Positions 23,806 to 38,096 of a stretch of 64,000 bases of DNA are shown one piece after another. The stretch is from the NCBI RefSeq assembly GCF_017654505.1, contig NC_054537.1, positions 74,830,118-74,894,117 of the forward strand, given 5' to 3'. Every line of letters begins with the position of its first letter. Position 1 is the stretch's first letter. The position numbers and the translations under genes were made by a program. A model generated the notes under the pieces. The model was given only the letters and a program-made list of their open reading frames with translations. It was not told where the DNA came from and ran no database searches. The DNA comes from Polyodon spathula. Lineage: Eukaryota; Chordata; Actinopteri; Acipenseriformes; Polyodontidae.

Positions 23806-26440
23806 TTTTAACCAACCTTTGGACAAACAGATGGAAAATGTCCTAAAAGATCATGAACTGTCAGAAACAACTATCCTGGACCAAGAAGTTTATTTTAAAC
23901 AAAACAAAGGGGGGAAAAAAGCAATATATCTACACTGGTGTCCATCACCTGAACTTAACAAGATATTGAAAAGGACTTATTGATGTAACCCATTTTCCTT
24001 TTATTAGATTGAAGATTTGATATGAGATTTGGTTTGATAATCTGTGTACATCATATTCGGTATATATGTGTGTGTGTGTGTGTGTGTGCAGTATAAATAT
24101 AATGACACTGTGAAATGGTGCACAGTAGTTTTCTGATTTTCTGTTGTGTTTTGCTAGATGCAAAGCAGCCACGTTTCAGCTTTTATTTATAGCTTATAAA
24201 TTCCATACAGAAGTGCATGTTACAAATTCTACTACTTGTTCTAAAAAGGCAACTATTTACAGACTGCTGTGGATTGCAAGTTTACATGAATAACTGTGAA
24301 GCCACTGCTTACTTTGAATCTAAACAAACTTTAAAACCATTGGCTTGAGGAACCCTATCAACTCCTGCAGTGTTTAAGCAGCACACTTCTTAGACTTTTA
24401 ACTCTTAAAAGCTGCCTCAAAAATGGACTTTTAAAACACTGAATCAAAATCCAAGATGTTGGATATAGTGTTTTAGAATGTCTGTAGAACACTAACAGAA
24501 GGCCATTTCTGTTCTGTCCTCAGGACTTGCATATTACATGGCTAGATTCCAAAGCCTCCATTCACAAAGATTGTGTAGCGGTAACGCTTTAACCAGTAAA
24601 GGATCATTACCGAAATGTTCTATAACATGAAGAGGGTGTTCAGCATGACGGGAACCACAGTAGAATCGCTGTTTGTGAGGAGCAGGTTCAAAAGCCTAGC
24701 AGTGGGCAGATACAAAGAAAATGTTCAGGGTGGCCTCAGCTGACTGCTGACATCATTAAAGCGTGTTGACTTTGTAACTAAAGGTCAACCATTTCCTCCC
24801 CCCTTTTCTTGACATTAACTGGGTTTTTTAATAAAACAAATCATATACCTCCTCTGCAATAAAAGCTTTATGAATGCATGGCCCATTGGGACATGAAGCC
24901 ATTCTATATATGCAATTATGAAGTTAGTTTTAGTGTATTTATTTTCTTCTGTTACTGTGATACTATACTGAGTGTAACAAATCTTTTCAGTTTCAAAATT
25001 TTGCACATACGACGAAGAGTTTATTTCTTAGTGAACGTTAACGCTGCCTTGAGAGAGAGTGTGTGCGAAACTGAAGATTTTTGTAAGTCTTGCTAGAAGT
25101 TTTGTTTTCTTACTCTTGTAACATTTTGTCAAGACAGGAGCAAAACTAGAAATTCCTAGCATGCAAATATATATAAATATATTTTTTGTTCAGTAGCTTT
25201 TTCATGTACAGTAATAATGTAAACTTTCTGTACTGAGGAGAGTTAAAAAAATGGTGGTAATTGGCTTATAACACAAAGATTTATATGACATAACAAGTAC
25301 TTTTAATGTGATTTTGCTATTGTACTAATGCTGATTAAAAATCATTTAGGTTTCCTCTAGTTTCTCTACTTGAAATTTTCTTACTAGATGATAACAGCTA
25401 TGGAGATGGTAATGTGATCTGACCTGTTACTTTTTAATGAAACCCTTTATTGCATCTGTTATAAAAATGAAATCATTGGTCAACAAGGTGCATTAGGATA
25501 TATTTTTTTGTGCTTTTTTGGGACAGACAGGTCTGCATTTTTTTTTTTTTTTAAATGAAAAATGCCTAACCACATTCCAGATTGCATTTTTATTGCTACA
25601 CAGTTTAAATTGTAATGTAGGGGTTATGATTCAACTTTTATTCCATGATTTTTGTATTTTAATTGTTATTATTTTTAGTCAGTTAAAACATTTCAAATGC
25701 TGGTAGAGCAATAAAAAAAAACAAACAAACAAAAAAAAAAAAAACAAGTGGTATATATCAAGTGGTCTAGGTGTGCTATGGGTTAATCTTTTATTTTAGT
25801 CTACTTGCAGAACCAGCTGTTCACCACTGTCCTTCTTTGCTGAGTCACAAAAAAAAAACTTATTGGCAAATACATGATAGCAGCAGAAATCCAGAATTAA
25901 CTTTAAACTTTTCAGAGACCCTAACACAAGAAATGGCTCTTCAAAACTATTTCTGCTTAGTACAGTACATCCAAGAGCCAGGTACAGGGTTCACACAAAG
26001 CTGATCATTTTTAGTACCAGTGTAATCCAGAACATTGCTAATTCTGAAGCAATTGGGCAGTCTGTGTAGCAATCAATAAAAGATGACTCTATAGTGCTGG
26101 TCATAAAGTTTTTATAGCTTTCAGGAATCAAGCCACTTGTGAATGCCATTGGTATGTATTTTAATACAGAACATCACAAAAAACTACTATTTCTTTGCCT
26201 ACTTGATTGATGAAACAATAGTGGGGACAAAATAAAAAGATAACATGCTAATAACAGAATGGGAGACACCCCCTCACTCCCTCTCTTTTTTTACTTTTAA
26301 GTTCCTGGTGTTTCTTTATCAGTGGTATTGTATTTATTTTGTGTTATTTTGTTAGTTAAGTTCAATAGGAAATAGTATTTAATGTTTTTTTTGTTATAGT
26401 ATTTATTTTCAGTCTGTATTGATCAACTTTTAAAATAAAC
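23806..26440 (+). other. ZNF516: Probable ZNF516 3'UTR
   Basis: AU-rich sequence following the stop, with no splice or coding signal. AATAAA hexamers occur at 24830, 25710 (just before an A-rich run), 26075 and 26434; any could mark the 3' end and several may be used. A (TG)n tract lies near 24065-24088. The exact end cannot be fixed without transcript data. Confidence 0.5.
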
Positions 26441-29400
26441 TTGTTATTTAGGAACCATTCACCAACTCTTACCAATGAGAAATTCTCTACCTCTGCAGAT
26501 CTGATGTTTCTCACTTAACAGTTTTGTACATTTGTTCAAATTATAATTGTCAGTCCTACATTAAACAGTTTAATAATCCACTTGTATTTTACTGAGCACA
26601 ATTGATATGATTTAATTGTTTTGGCTTAACAAATGCTTATACAGGCCTCGCCCCCCATGGCTCACAACCATGATGTTCATGTGGCAGGTGAGTCATACAG
26701 TCAGTCAGGGGAGCGCAGGGGAGCATCCAGGCTGTGCAAAGTTACCGTTTTTTGCTGAAGATTTTACTAAGCGTCACATTGGCTCTGGTTTTGGAGGTCC
26801 TGCTTGTAAAGGAGGCAAAACGCCAGGGACTGTTTCTTCACATAGTGCTATAGTGAAGCCACTGGGTTACTAAGTAAGGTGGGTCGTTGATGAAGGTATA
26901 GTTAACACAAATATATCTGTACGTCAGTATAGTAGACTATACATTTCATTTTTAATAATGAAAAGATCACAACATTTTCTTTTTGTAAAGAATCTGTTTA
27001 ACAATCCCCCACTCACATTATGCAATGGACAGTCACAAATACGATGTGTCGTATTATTACGAAGCCTATAGGAGATATCATTTAAAAAAAAAATAATAAT
27101 AATAATAATTTTGCTACTTTGGCTGCGCGCCATTTGGTTAGTATTCATCTGCTTTTGCTCAATTTTCTGATAAAAAAAGAACAAAGTTCTATAGCCCCTT
27201 TCCGTATTGCAAAAGTCGTTGAGAAGTTGATTTCATTACCTGTCTCACTGGACATCGTTGGAAGATAATGCTAATTAAGGAGGCTGCACACAAAATTGCA
27301 TGTGTCCCCCTGTAAAATAATACTGTGCCAACCAAAGACTTTGAAGACTTGTCATAGGTTTGCAGCTGAATGAACGGCTTTGCTCTCCAATATAGGTATT
27401 GTAATTTTACTGTGTTAAAGCTCGTACATTTGATTGATACAGTGAGTGTTGTATTTGTGTGGTGGAATTTTGAATTAAAATTTAAGTATTAGGTTCGGTC
27501 TGTATCAGTTTCACAACAGCAATACAATAGTTTTTGTAACCATAGAGATGGATTGCAGGCATGCTTTTTATTAGAGCTTCTTTTATTAAGTGTTTTGTAT
27601 GTTTTTAAGTCGGACCCCCTCATCAATTTTACTCCTAAAATGTTATCATTACTGTTTCAGAATATAGCAGTTTATATGTAACTACCTAATTAATGAGACT
27701 TTTGTTGGAATTAATGCTGGTAGGCCTAACATTCTTGACCAATCAATACAGTACTTGGTGAAAGTAGGTGCAGATGAAACCTTTCGTACGACAGGCTTTT
27801 CAAATCGGGGGGAAAAAAAAAAAAAACTTCGTCCACCAGAAGCCAGCAGCTGGGCATCATCCACTGTCAAACTCCTGGCACTAATACAACACAATCTCTC
27901 TCATATGTTATTGCTTACATATCAGAGCAAAGCTTTCATTTATAGTAAAACAGGCATGCATGGTAAGCAAAAAAGAAGTATGGCTAAGTGTGTCGTACTA
28001 CAAAAGAAAGTTTCTATCTATAAAAACTACATCACGTTTTAAGGTGAAGAAACAACTACTATATAGTGTTACAATGCCCACAATGTATGATAAAAGCTTG
28101 ATGAAGTACAGGCACTTCATTTTTTAATTACTAAAGTTGATTTTCCTGGAGTTAATGCCCTGGTGCTTTATGTCTGTGCAATATATTTAGTTTCCTGCTA
28201 ATTGTAACTCTAAAATGTTGAGATAAATAACTAGTCCAAGTAAAAAAGAATCTCTAAGGTGGGGAGTGATTTAAAAAAAAAAAAAGTCTGAAATACCCTG
28301 GGCTAGAGCAATACATCTTGCAACCTTAGAATATAACTAACCTGCTTTTGTAAAGAAAACGTGCTGCTATTAAGAATTGTGCTTTTAATAAATTATGCAA
28401 ATGACATAATGTAAATCCTTAATGGATACAATCTTATAGTTTTATTTTATTTAAAGACAATAAATCAATGTAGTATATCACAACTTGAATTGCAGAAGGC
28501 TTTGGGACATAGAGTGCCCAAGAAATTTTGTAATTTCTGGTAACTAATGTGATTTTATGATTCCAAACAATCGCAGGTACAAGTTACTTCCTCCAAAATT
28601 CCCACCTTAAGAACTCAAATACAGGTTTTCCATTTAATATGGTTGTTTATTAAACAAAAATATGAAACTAGCATAAGGAATACAGCTGCATTTCAAGATA
28701 AGTTCTATCATCAATTAGCTGTAAGTAATTTATTTAAGGTACCAGACCCCTCCCGACACAAACACTTTTAGCTAAAATTGTCACCATTAATTTCCAGTTT
28801 TTATTAACCATGCACAAATAATGTCTAAGGGGAAATATCATGCTTACGTGAAAAAAAAACGGCCTAGAAGTAGTAAAAATAGACTTGTGAATTGTAACTT
28901 ATTGCCAAGGACAGTATATAAGACTTTGCATGGCCAATGTCATGTTTTATGGTGCAGCTGATAATGATTATTGCGACTATAATACTTGCCCAAACCTGTT
29001 GCTTTGATTCCAGTTGCCAACAAGCCTTTATCATTCAATTTTGACATTGACATGGAAAACTTATTTTCTCCTGCTGTTTCTGATAGTCATGTGTACTGCA
29101 ATAGATTAATAGTGAAGGGTTTACAATGAGGCTCAAGTAAATTGCATTGATCTGTTCCACTTGTGCATGCACATGAGCTGCTGTTTGTACACATTATGAC
29201 CATAGCAAGAACAGCCCTTCAGTACATTAGCACAGATGTGCACTTTCAACAATAGCCTCTTTACAAAAACCCACCTCCAGAAATATAAATCGTCTTCAAA
29301 TTATAGCATTTGAATTACGAGTTAAGTCATAGGCTGTTTTATTTAGAAATCGAATTCACTGCATCTGCATTGGCCTTGGGGGGGGATCACAGCTATTTGA

Positions 29401-32400
29401 GTGTGTTGGTATTCTTCAGGTTTCTATGCATGATATCATGGACGTAGATTAGTCTTTTGACCGATTCAGATAGGGTCAACTCTTGCAACTCATTGTTAGG
29501 CATTGGCTGTAAGAAAATCCCAGCTACAGTATTCTGCTACAGTATTCTGCAATCAGCAGTTGCTGTAACTCGCTGTTTTTCAATTCCCCTTTACTCCCCA
29601 AATTGTAATTTGATATTCAGTACTTTACTTGTATTGTGCAATTGCTCCTCTTTGCCTTCACAATAGGGAACTATTCAAGAAAAAAATGTCATAAATACTT
29701 TTCTTACACTGAACAGTGCATTTGATAGCACATTCAATTCCACTTGATCTGTGCAGGAGTACAAACACCATAACAAGCATGTGTAAAGCAGATTTTGCTT
29801 TGCTTTTCATTGCTTTGTACTTGGCTTTACATGCACAATGTCAGGATGATATAATTTAGGACTTAGGTGAACTCTTCCAAAGTTTTGTCAGTTGTCAAAT
29901 TGAACAGCAGAGAGTCTATCTATATGATGCAACCATTTATATATTACAAATAACACCAAGCCTGGCATCTTACTTACTTTTAATGGAACATTGTTAAAGA
30001 CTTAGATTTCCACAAACTTCCCTTTTAATGATTTAAACAACAGCAGTATTTAGATTTGCCACCTGTTTAATCAATTGAATACATGTGTCTTCACATTTGG
30101 TACACAGCTGTATTCTATGATTTTCTCAGCCCATTTATTGTGTCTTTTACAAATCATTCAGTTCGAGATGCCAAAGATGCTCCCCAGAGATGCTACATTT
30201 TTGTTCATAGCTGAAGTTTTTTTATTTATTTTTTTTAGTCTAGCAATGTATTATATATTCTTAACAATAACCGCTCCAATAATTAGCTCCATTTACACTT
30301 GCCTACCAGCATTTACCTCTGTAAAACAGCAATGAGCTGTTAATGGCAAGGTGATAATATTCTGGTGTATGCCCCAAATTTGCCTTTTCATGCTTTTAGC
30401 GGTATATTGATCTATAGTTTACTGCTGTGTTATATGTTTACACATTAACAGCAGTGCGAAGGGTGTGGGTTGTATATAGATATATTAACTAGTGACCATT
30501 TTTTTTTCAAAGGGCTCGTCCAGTTGATATTTCACTAATATCAACAACAGAGCGAGATGTCAAACTGTCAGTACGAAACACATATTCACAAATCTCTACT
30601 GTGTACTCGATAAAGAAAGCCCTTCAGAGCCCTCCATGTCCAGTAAAAATCAGGTAAAACCAGGAGAAACACAGACTTCCAACAATCAAAACTACCTTGA
30701 CAACAGGCTGCTTTCAATCTTTGGGCCAAACTGCATTTTCCATAAGGGTCACCATAAACATCTGTAGCCACCCAAAAAATACCCCATCCACAGCTGAAGT
30801 TGTTGACTGAAGGTAAGCCACTTCTCACAAAAAGGTACGCAAATGTTAGCAAACACAACACCTTTGGCACAAACTAATAGCAAAATACAGTGTTGGAGGA
30901 AGATAAAGACATTATTGTGTATCAACATAAAATAACATGCCAAGTCAAGTGTTCAGTGTACACAGTATAGGCCTAGATGTAATAAGAAAGGTTTCTATCA
31001 CCTACCTGCATTGAATTTTGCAGGGATCTTTACATCCAGCACTACACTATTTTGAATCACGTGTGCAAGTTTAATCACCAGTCCCTTCAATGAAACTCAT
31101 TTTAATTAAATTAAGCACTAGAACCCAAAGAAGAGGTCCTGCCTCGTGTTGTTAAATTTCCCAAGCTGAAGGGGAAAGTAGGCATTTAACATAACCAGAC
31201 GATAAAGCCTTGTTATTAGGGTTTTATTACTGTTAGAAAATGGATGCATAAAAAAAAAAAAAAGTTTTTCTGTTCGTTTTTCTCTGGATTTTATGCAGCA
31301 CTCATTTTTATTTGCAAATAAATATAAACATTTTCCTAATTATTCTGTAAGTAATGCGGGTTGCTCAGAATTCCATCTGAGTTCTCGAAGGCATAGCCTT
31401 CACTCAGGCTTCATTCCAGCAGTCGACGCTTTGTGGCTTTTTCCAATTGCCAAATCAAAAATAAAAAAAATTCTACTTCAGTTCTTCTTCAGTTCAGGTA
31501 CCTCGTACAGAAAAGGAAACATGATTTGTGAACTGTTTGTAAAACATTCTTAAAACTGTAAAACAAAGACAGCTTTCCTATTCATATTTATTAGGATTTG
31601 AGTGCATGTTCGTGTATTTGTGTAAGTTTCAGTATTTAATTTACTGTTAGGCCCTAACATGTATTAGCTAAATAAATAAAATAAAAAAAAAGTTTTAGTA
31701 ATTAACATATCTAGTTATCTGCAGTATGTGTTAATCCTGATTGTGCTGTTTGTTCAGTAATTTGTTCACAGTGTGTGTTCATAAAGTCAAAGCCTCCTTC
31801 TCCTGGCTTTAGAGAAAAGATCCAATGTGCCTGTGTTGCTTCTGTAAATAAAGTTCCAGACTGCAGTTGTTTGATTTCAACTCATCATTCAAATCAAACA
31901 CTAGTTGCAATAGTATTGTGGTTCTCTGTATTGCCGCTAATAGCAAACCCCACTGTCGATCATTTTTGTATTTTACTTTATCTGCTATAGCCTACTAAAT
32001 TTAAATAGATAGATAGGACAGCGAAGAAGCAGAATAGTCTACACTGACATACAGCATTCAGAGGGTGTGTACTGGAACGGAGATTATCTTTTGATTTGGA
32101 ACAGTGATCAAACACAGTTTGAAAGATGATATTCAAGGTCCTTTATTAGTGATTTAACCCCTCGTACTGGCCAATCAGGATTTTCATTTATTTATTTATT
32201 TATTTTAAAGAGAACAGCAGTATTGGAACAAGGGAGGATAAAAAATGAATTACTGGCATCGGTAGCTACAATGACACAAACATGAAGATGTAAACATCTG
32301 CAGATCTAAATGTGAAGGATGTTAAATCACTGTTAAATATCCTTTTCCACTTTCAGCCTCCTCTGGGGCTCTATGAGCACGTGGGCCCCTGTGCAGTTAC

Positions 32401-33149
32401 ACCAACTGCACCACCTATTCGTCCACCACTGGCAAAATAGTTGTATATAAAAAAAAAAAAAACATTAAAGCACGTCATATTAACACGGTCCCTAACCTTT
32501 TTTTTCAGCTGAAAAAAAAGTTGCCATGGAAACCTGACGGCTTAAAAAAACAGAACAGGCACTCTGTCTCACACAACGCAAACCTTATTTTAAATTGTGT
32601 TCAAGTTTTTACTATTTTAAACAAAATTCTTTATGCAGTTCACTCTGTCTAATAATTCACTGGTCTAGTGGGTAGTGTGTGATAAAAAAAATGCCCACCA
32701 TCGGGATGTGATGCTCTCGACGTAGTTAGCTGCTACTTCATTCATCGAGTCTCCTCCCACTGGTTACCATCTGTTACCATTTTTATAGCTGCTTTCCCTT
32801 TCTAAATCGACAGACACTAAAGAAATTGAATAAAAAATGTCGCAAAAATAATTTTGAAAAACTGTACTAATACTGTACTAATGCAAATAAAGAAACAATA
32901 ATATTGTATTCCTTATTTACCACCCTGCTATAGCAATATAAAGTATCCTGATTCTCTCCAAATTAAGCTAATAACTAAAGTTCATGAGAAGGGTCAGACA
33001 CCATTCACCGCATCACCAATTTCAATCATTCTTTCATTGCTAGTACTACATATACCCTCTTCACTTAGCTCTCATTGCATCTCGATTTTCATTGATTCCT
33101 TCCAAGAAACTCCGCCTGTAGAAGTTTGTACTAAAAGAATAGAACGCCA
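26441..33149. other. Intergenic region, no gene seen
   Basis: AT-rich unique sequence. The only compositional exception is a GC-richer stretch at 26630-26880 that I cannot identify. Open frames are short and without recognisable domains. A 9-bp hairpin (gttgatatt/aatatcaac) sits near 30517-30539. Confidence 0.6.
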
Positions 33150-33675
33150 TTTCCTTTACTCCTGCTCCCTGAAGACATTCAACTGTTGACAGATGCAACT
33201 CCCTCTCTTGGCTTTGGAGGGAACATGGTTTTCTGCTCCATGGCCCGAAGAATTCAGCACCGTTCCTACACCGATCAGTCCTCGTCATTGTAAGAGATGT
33301 ATCCAGTTGCAGTAGCTGCATTCCTTTGGGGGTCCTACTGGGACCAAAAGTCCATTCTTATCCACTCAGATAATTCAGCTACAGTCCAAATTATCAACAA
33401 AGGTCATTCATCCTATCACCATATAATGAATCATCCTCAGACCCGCTGTTTGTTAGCAAAAACTGAGCAATTGTTACTTGCCATTGGTTCCTCTTTCAGA
33501 TTCTTCCCAGGTGTGGATTCGCAGGCGAGAAGTTCTCCATTCACTCCTTCAAGATCAGAGCAGCTTCTTCAGCTTCTCACCATGGAGTTCCAGGCTCCCT
33601 TATCAAACAGTTAGGTCATTGGTCCTCCAATGCTTACCAAGTTTACAGTAGAACAAATATTACTGATCTTAAAAA
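33150..33675 (+). pseudogene. DIRS-type retrotransposon remnant: RNase H joined to tyrosine recombinase end
   Basis: 33180-33500 encodes an RNase H domain: LLTDATPSLGFGG (Asp codon 33192), EMYPVAVAAFLWG (Glu codon 33294) and HSDNSATVQIINKG (Asp codon 33369), so the D-E-D metal ligands survive. A TAA at 33291 interrupts it. From 33539, in another frame, comes IHSFKIRAASSASHHGVP, then QLGHWSSNAYQVYSR. This is the C-terminal half of a DIRS/Crypton-type tyrosine recombinase, with His, the G-H-W motif and the nucleophile Tyr, but Lys where the H-x-x-R arginine is expected. The middle of the element has been lost between the two parts. Confidence 0.7.
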
Positions 33676-35121
33676 TAATTTTACTAAAATGTGCTCTTAA
33701 GTGTTAGTAGCCTGCTGGAGGAAGCACAATCAGATCAGCCATGGATTTCTAGAGGTTTATTTGTTTTCCTCTCCTGCGAGCCGCCAATCTTTGTAGGTCC
33801 ATTCCTTCAAGTGGGCTATCTATTTCTACTTACAGCATTGAGACCTGCTTTTTGGGGGTCTCTGCCTTGTCCATTTGGCCAGGCAGCGAGACCTCAAGTT
33901 GTCAGGTTTGATGCCAAATTAATGTTATATTCAATGTCATTCTGTATTGTCAGTCCTTGCATACTCTGCATTCTGTAATAAATATTTTGGTGTGATTGAT
34001 GATTGTCCCAAACTACTGAAACACAGAATATTTTATTTATTATATAGAATTACTTTCCAAAAGTTCAGGTAAATTGGTAGGTTTGGTTGAGAAAGATGAA
34101 CGGCTTCGAAAAATCCTAAGGATCAAGCATCCAGTTGCTTATTTACAAACATGCATTGCAAGTGAGTGGATTCAACCATATGTTGTTGTTTTTTTATTAT
34201 TGCTTTTATTTTATTTTATTGGTCACATGTTTCTGGCAATTCCCAGCCAGACTAGTTGCCAGTTGTCCCGACATTTCTATTTCTATTCTCTGGCTCCTGC
34301 ATGCAGTATATTCACAATTGACTACCGTGATGTTGGGAACCAACGAAGCACAAGAAGCTTGATAACATGTTAACTCAAGACGTGTAGAACATTGCTAAGT
34401 TTATTCTTTACGCATTCAATTAAAATTTTTCAAATAAGGCAAATCTAGAAATTGTAATTCATTCTCATAACTTGTATAGCATATTGAGATATCCTACTTT
34501 TTATGGGGAACTTGGTTTCACAGCAGTGTGAATTGATTGATGTCAAATGAGTTTCCCAAGCAAATGCCATTTGACACTTGCTTAATGCTTTTCAACCCCT
34601 AGGCTAGGTAATGGGTATTAGCTGACAGTTTCTTGGTCACGGAAACTGTAACTGCCTTTTGGCACAAGGAACCACATTTATTGAATATTCTAGTTATTTA
34701 GTTTTTTCATTATTTTTAGGATTAGGCTTAATGCTTATTAATCTGTGTATATAACATAAAATATATAAAACCATTAAGAAAAATAAATATACAAAATATA
34801 TCAATTCCATGGGCAGTTTCCATGTGTACCATAAGTCACAACCTACACAAATACGTGCATAGTTTTCTTGCAGCAAGCAGCAAACGCTAATGTTACAGTT
34901 AAGCCTTCATTAATGTTTACAGTTTATGTTTGATTGATAAAGTAGTATAAATAAACCCAGTTTAAAGTATGATTAATCCTACTATTATTTTTTTTGCTTT
35001 ACCCCACTGCTTTTAGCATACCAGAGGGGTCTTGTAAAAGGTGCGTTAAATAAAACTGCTCATTCATGTGCACAATACACGGGGTGCACGTTATATAAAA
35101 TATTATGGTACTGGTATATAC
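33676..35121. other. Intergenic, no feature seen
   Basis: AT-rich unique sequence with scattered short open frames and no recognisable motif. Confidence 0.5.
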
Positions 35122-35574
35122 TGTGGCAAAGTGAGGTGTGCTGTGCCACTTTTTGAGACATTTCACACTGTCTTCGTGTGTAAATGAACACTACCCCACA
35201 GGTATTTCACAAAACAGGACGCTGCCTGTATTTTTATTTTCATTTACAAACAAAACAAAACTTAACTTCAGCCAGGAGTTTTAACTAAACCTTTACGTAT
35301 TTTTACCTACTGTATAAACTGGATGACTATGCTGTTTACCGGTGACCAAATACTATAAAAGTATTACAGTGCCTTTCAAGTTTGAAAACACAGGTCTCTC
35401 CCCAGGCCTTAGCCTTAACATAGACAAAACCCACACATCTGGACCTGCTTATAAATACCTGTCTTAATTATTAGCAGGCATGCCTAATTACGTGACTAAA
35501 ACAATGAAACCTGTGGCTGTGTAAAGCAGCCACAAAATGCATTCTTAGGTGTGCAGGGCATCTGCTCTGTCACA
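35122..35574 (+). mobile_element. LTR-like block, possible solo LTR
   Basis: Starts tgtggcaaagtg and ends gctctgtcaca, a TG...CA arrangement. The start equals the (reverse-strand) start of the better-supported solo LTR at 53493-54104. No matching target duplication is visible. Confidence 0.35.
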
Positions 35575-36890
35575 ATTCATAGAGTATATATAGCATGGGC
35601 AAACATTATATCTGAAATATGATCTGATACATTTGAAACATTTAAAGTTAGAGCAACTCAAGGCAATGGCACTGGAACAATTTTTAAAGCGGGGGTGCTG
35701 AAAGCCATTGAACAAAACTGTAACCCCTGTATATCACGCAAGCCATGCAAAGCCAGGGGTGCTGCCGTACCCCCAGCACCACTAGTTCCAGCCCCCCTGA
35801 CTCAAGGTCAGAACAACTGGAAAGCCCACTTGTGGGTAGCCGTTCTGACCTGACATGGGGGTGGGTATTGTACATTAGTCTAGATGTCAGCTTCTGTATG
35901 CTGAATAAAGGTTGGTGATGTGCTTTTTTTCTTTGCATGTTGGTTAGTGCAACATATTGTTTAGCATGCATGCTACCTTTTTGTATTTTTGTTGAAAGTG
36001 GAAAGGTGTAAACGTGAAGTCACCATCTATGAAACTTCTGCATCACAATATTTTAAATCTTCAGAAATTCTAAAAAGACAAACAGGGAGTAACGGACATC
36101 TACCATATGATGAGGATCGTTGTAATCAAACCTGATTGGTTGAAGTTTTATCAATAAAATGTAAGAATTTTGTCAGGGGAAACAGCTCCCCAAATTTTGT
36201 CGATCCCAAATTCTGTGAAATATGATAAACAGCATGCTCTGCTGTAAAAAATAATATTTCATAAAAAATAAAAACATCCATGGGAGCAAATCCAGAAATA
36301 AATGCTGCCAAAAGAAACACATTTATACTGCCAAATAATTACAATGAAACGACGTGGATGCAGAAACACAAAATACATTCTTAAATTTACTAAAAAAAAA
36401 AACATTTGTGATGGAGAATTCTAAACTATTTGGAACATGTTCAAGTCAAAGCACATTAATGTGCTAATTTCCCTTTGTTATAAAGAATTATGAAGAAAAT
36501 CGCAAGTTAGTAAAACCGAATGTGAAGACTTGAGCAGTGATATGCTGGAAACTTTTGGCTCAACACAACCATTGTTGTTTTATTTATCAGACAGACCTAC
36601 TGTACAATACTGAGTAAAACATATGCACAAATAATAACTATACACTTTTTTCAACACAAATTTACAGAATGTTTGTAAGTAATCTAAAACACTTTTTTTG
36701 TTTTAGAACTGACTAAAACATGTCTATGTAATAGACTACATTTTGAATAAATATTGAAGATTAACACTATATTTACTGTACATATATGCCTGATTAAAAA
36801 TAAGGCTACAATCTAGAGCATATTAGATATGTATGTTTTCAAGCACCTTCATGTAATTTAAGATTTTCGTTTATGATAACAATAACACCC
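35575..36890. other. Intergenic, repeat debris
   Basis: Includes a GC-richer stretch at 35690-35870 (ggggtgctg and cccccagcacc in inverted arrangement) that looks like part of an unidentified interspersed repeat. The rest is AT-rich. Confidence 0.4.
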
Positions 36891-38010
36891 TCAGGTCGCT
36901 GACCATCCAGATAACTGATTTGGTCTTTCATCCTTCACCTTTGACCTGAGACACTTAATGAAACCTCAGTCATTTAAAATGTACTAATTGGTAGTTTCTT
37001 TAAGTAAACTCTATAGAATTTCACCAAACTAAACATTAATAATAATATTATTGTAAAGCATTTTATTTAACTACTGGGAACTCTAAAAAAACGTAATAAA
37101 ACGACAGTCACAACCTACAATGCGCAAATTAACATGTACCTTTTTAAGTTTAAGACTTAAAGATGTAAACGCACTCCTCATTAAAGCCTAAACAACTAAA
37201 TGGCACGTTATTACAGACAAATAGGGCCCTGTTAGCATTCAAAATTATGTATTCCAGGCAAAAGGCCAAACAAATTTACAACACTTCAAGTGTTTCTACA
37301 TAAGAACACTTCCACTGAAGAATATGTAAATACTGCACTAATCAAAGGTTCTGGAATTGCAAATGCCACAAAAGGTTATGACCTGAAGCCCTGCTAATAG
37401 ACGACTGAGGGCGTACTCGAAGCAGGAACGAGTGACAGCTACACAGGGTGTTTTGCATGAAAAGGACCTCTGGTAAGTGACCTCTGCCTCCTCCTTTTCA
37501 ATTCCATGACAGTAATGAATGTAAAGGGGTGTTTATGCATATCAACTGTTATTTCCACCTAAACAGAACCAAAAATGGTGCCCTGTCCTCTACTTATCTT
37601 AAGACATTATGTGGACAGCCTTGTATTGCATTTATAAAACAAGGTGAACATATCAAGAGTTTACCCTGGTGATTAAATACCCCACACTAAACTTTCTTTA
37701 AGCCCCAGTTACTTAAATTTACTGTTAAGTGTCATTTGCAAACTTTGTTCATCAAGTTTTCTGCATTTTCAGAATTCCCTTTTTTGTGTGCTTAAAATAA
37801 CCATTCATTTGCCCAAAGCACTCCCTGGCGATGTGAATATTTAGGTCCGTCTGCAGTATGGATCGTACTCTTTGCAGTGCCTTGGTGCATGATTATTGAG
37901 ATTACTGAGCTGTACAGGGCAAAGTAACTACGGGCTTCATGGATAAAAATATTTGCGCCACGGAGAGCTTTGGCAGTGGAAGGGGTAAAATGAACCATAC
38001 GAATAATGTG
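36891..38010. promoter_or_regulatory. Candidate conserved non-coding blocks
   Basis: Two high-complexity, GC-richer, non-repetitive blocks, about 36891-37560 and 37795-38010, stand out in the 3' flank of ZNF516. The first contains three TGACCT nuclear-receptor half-sites (36942, 37379, 37478). The minus-strand 68-codon frame in the second has no recognisable domain. Function is inferred from composition only. Confidence 0.25.
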
Positions 38011-38096
38011 AAAATAAAGGAGTTTGGCATACTGTTAAAATATTGCCATTATACTGCCTGGTAGGTAAATGTAAAGGTAGAAAATGAATTACTGTG

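Noticed and set aside
23729..23983. 84-codon open frame over the last exon
   Set aside because: It is the third frame of the ZNF516 last exon and has no splice-compatible entry or recognisable motif.
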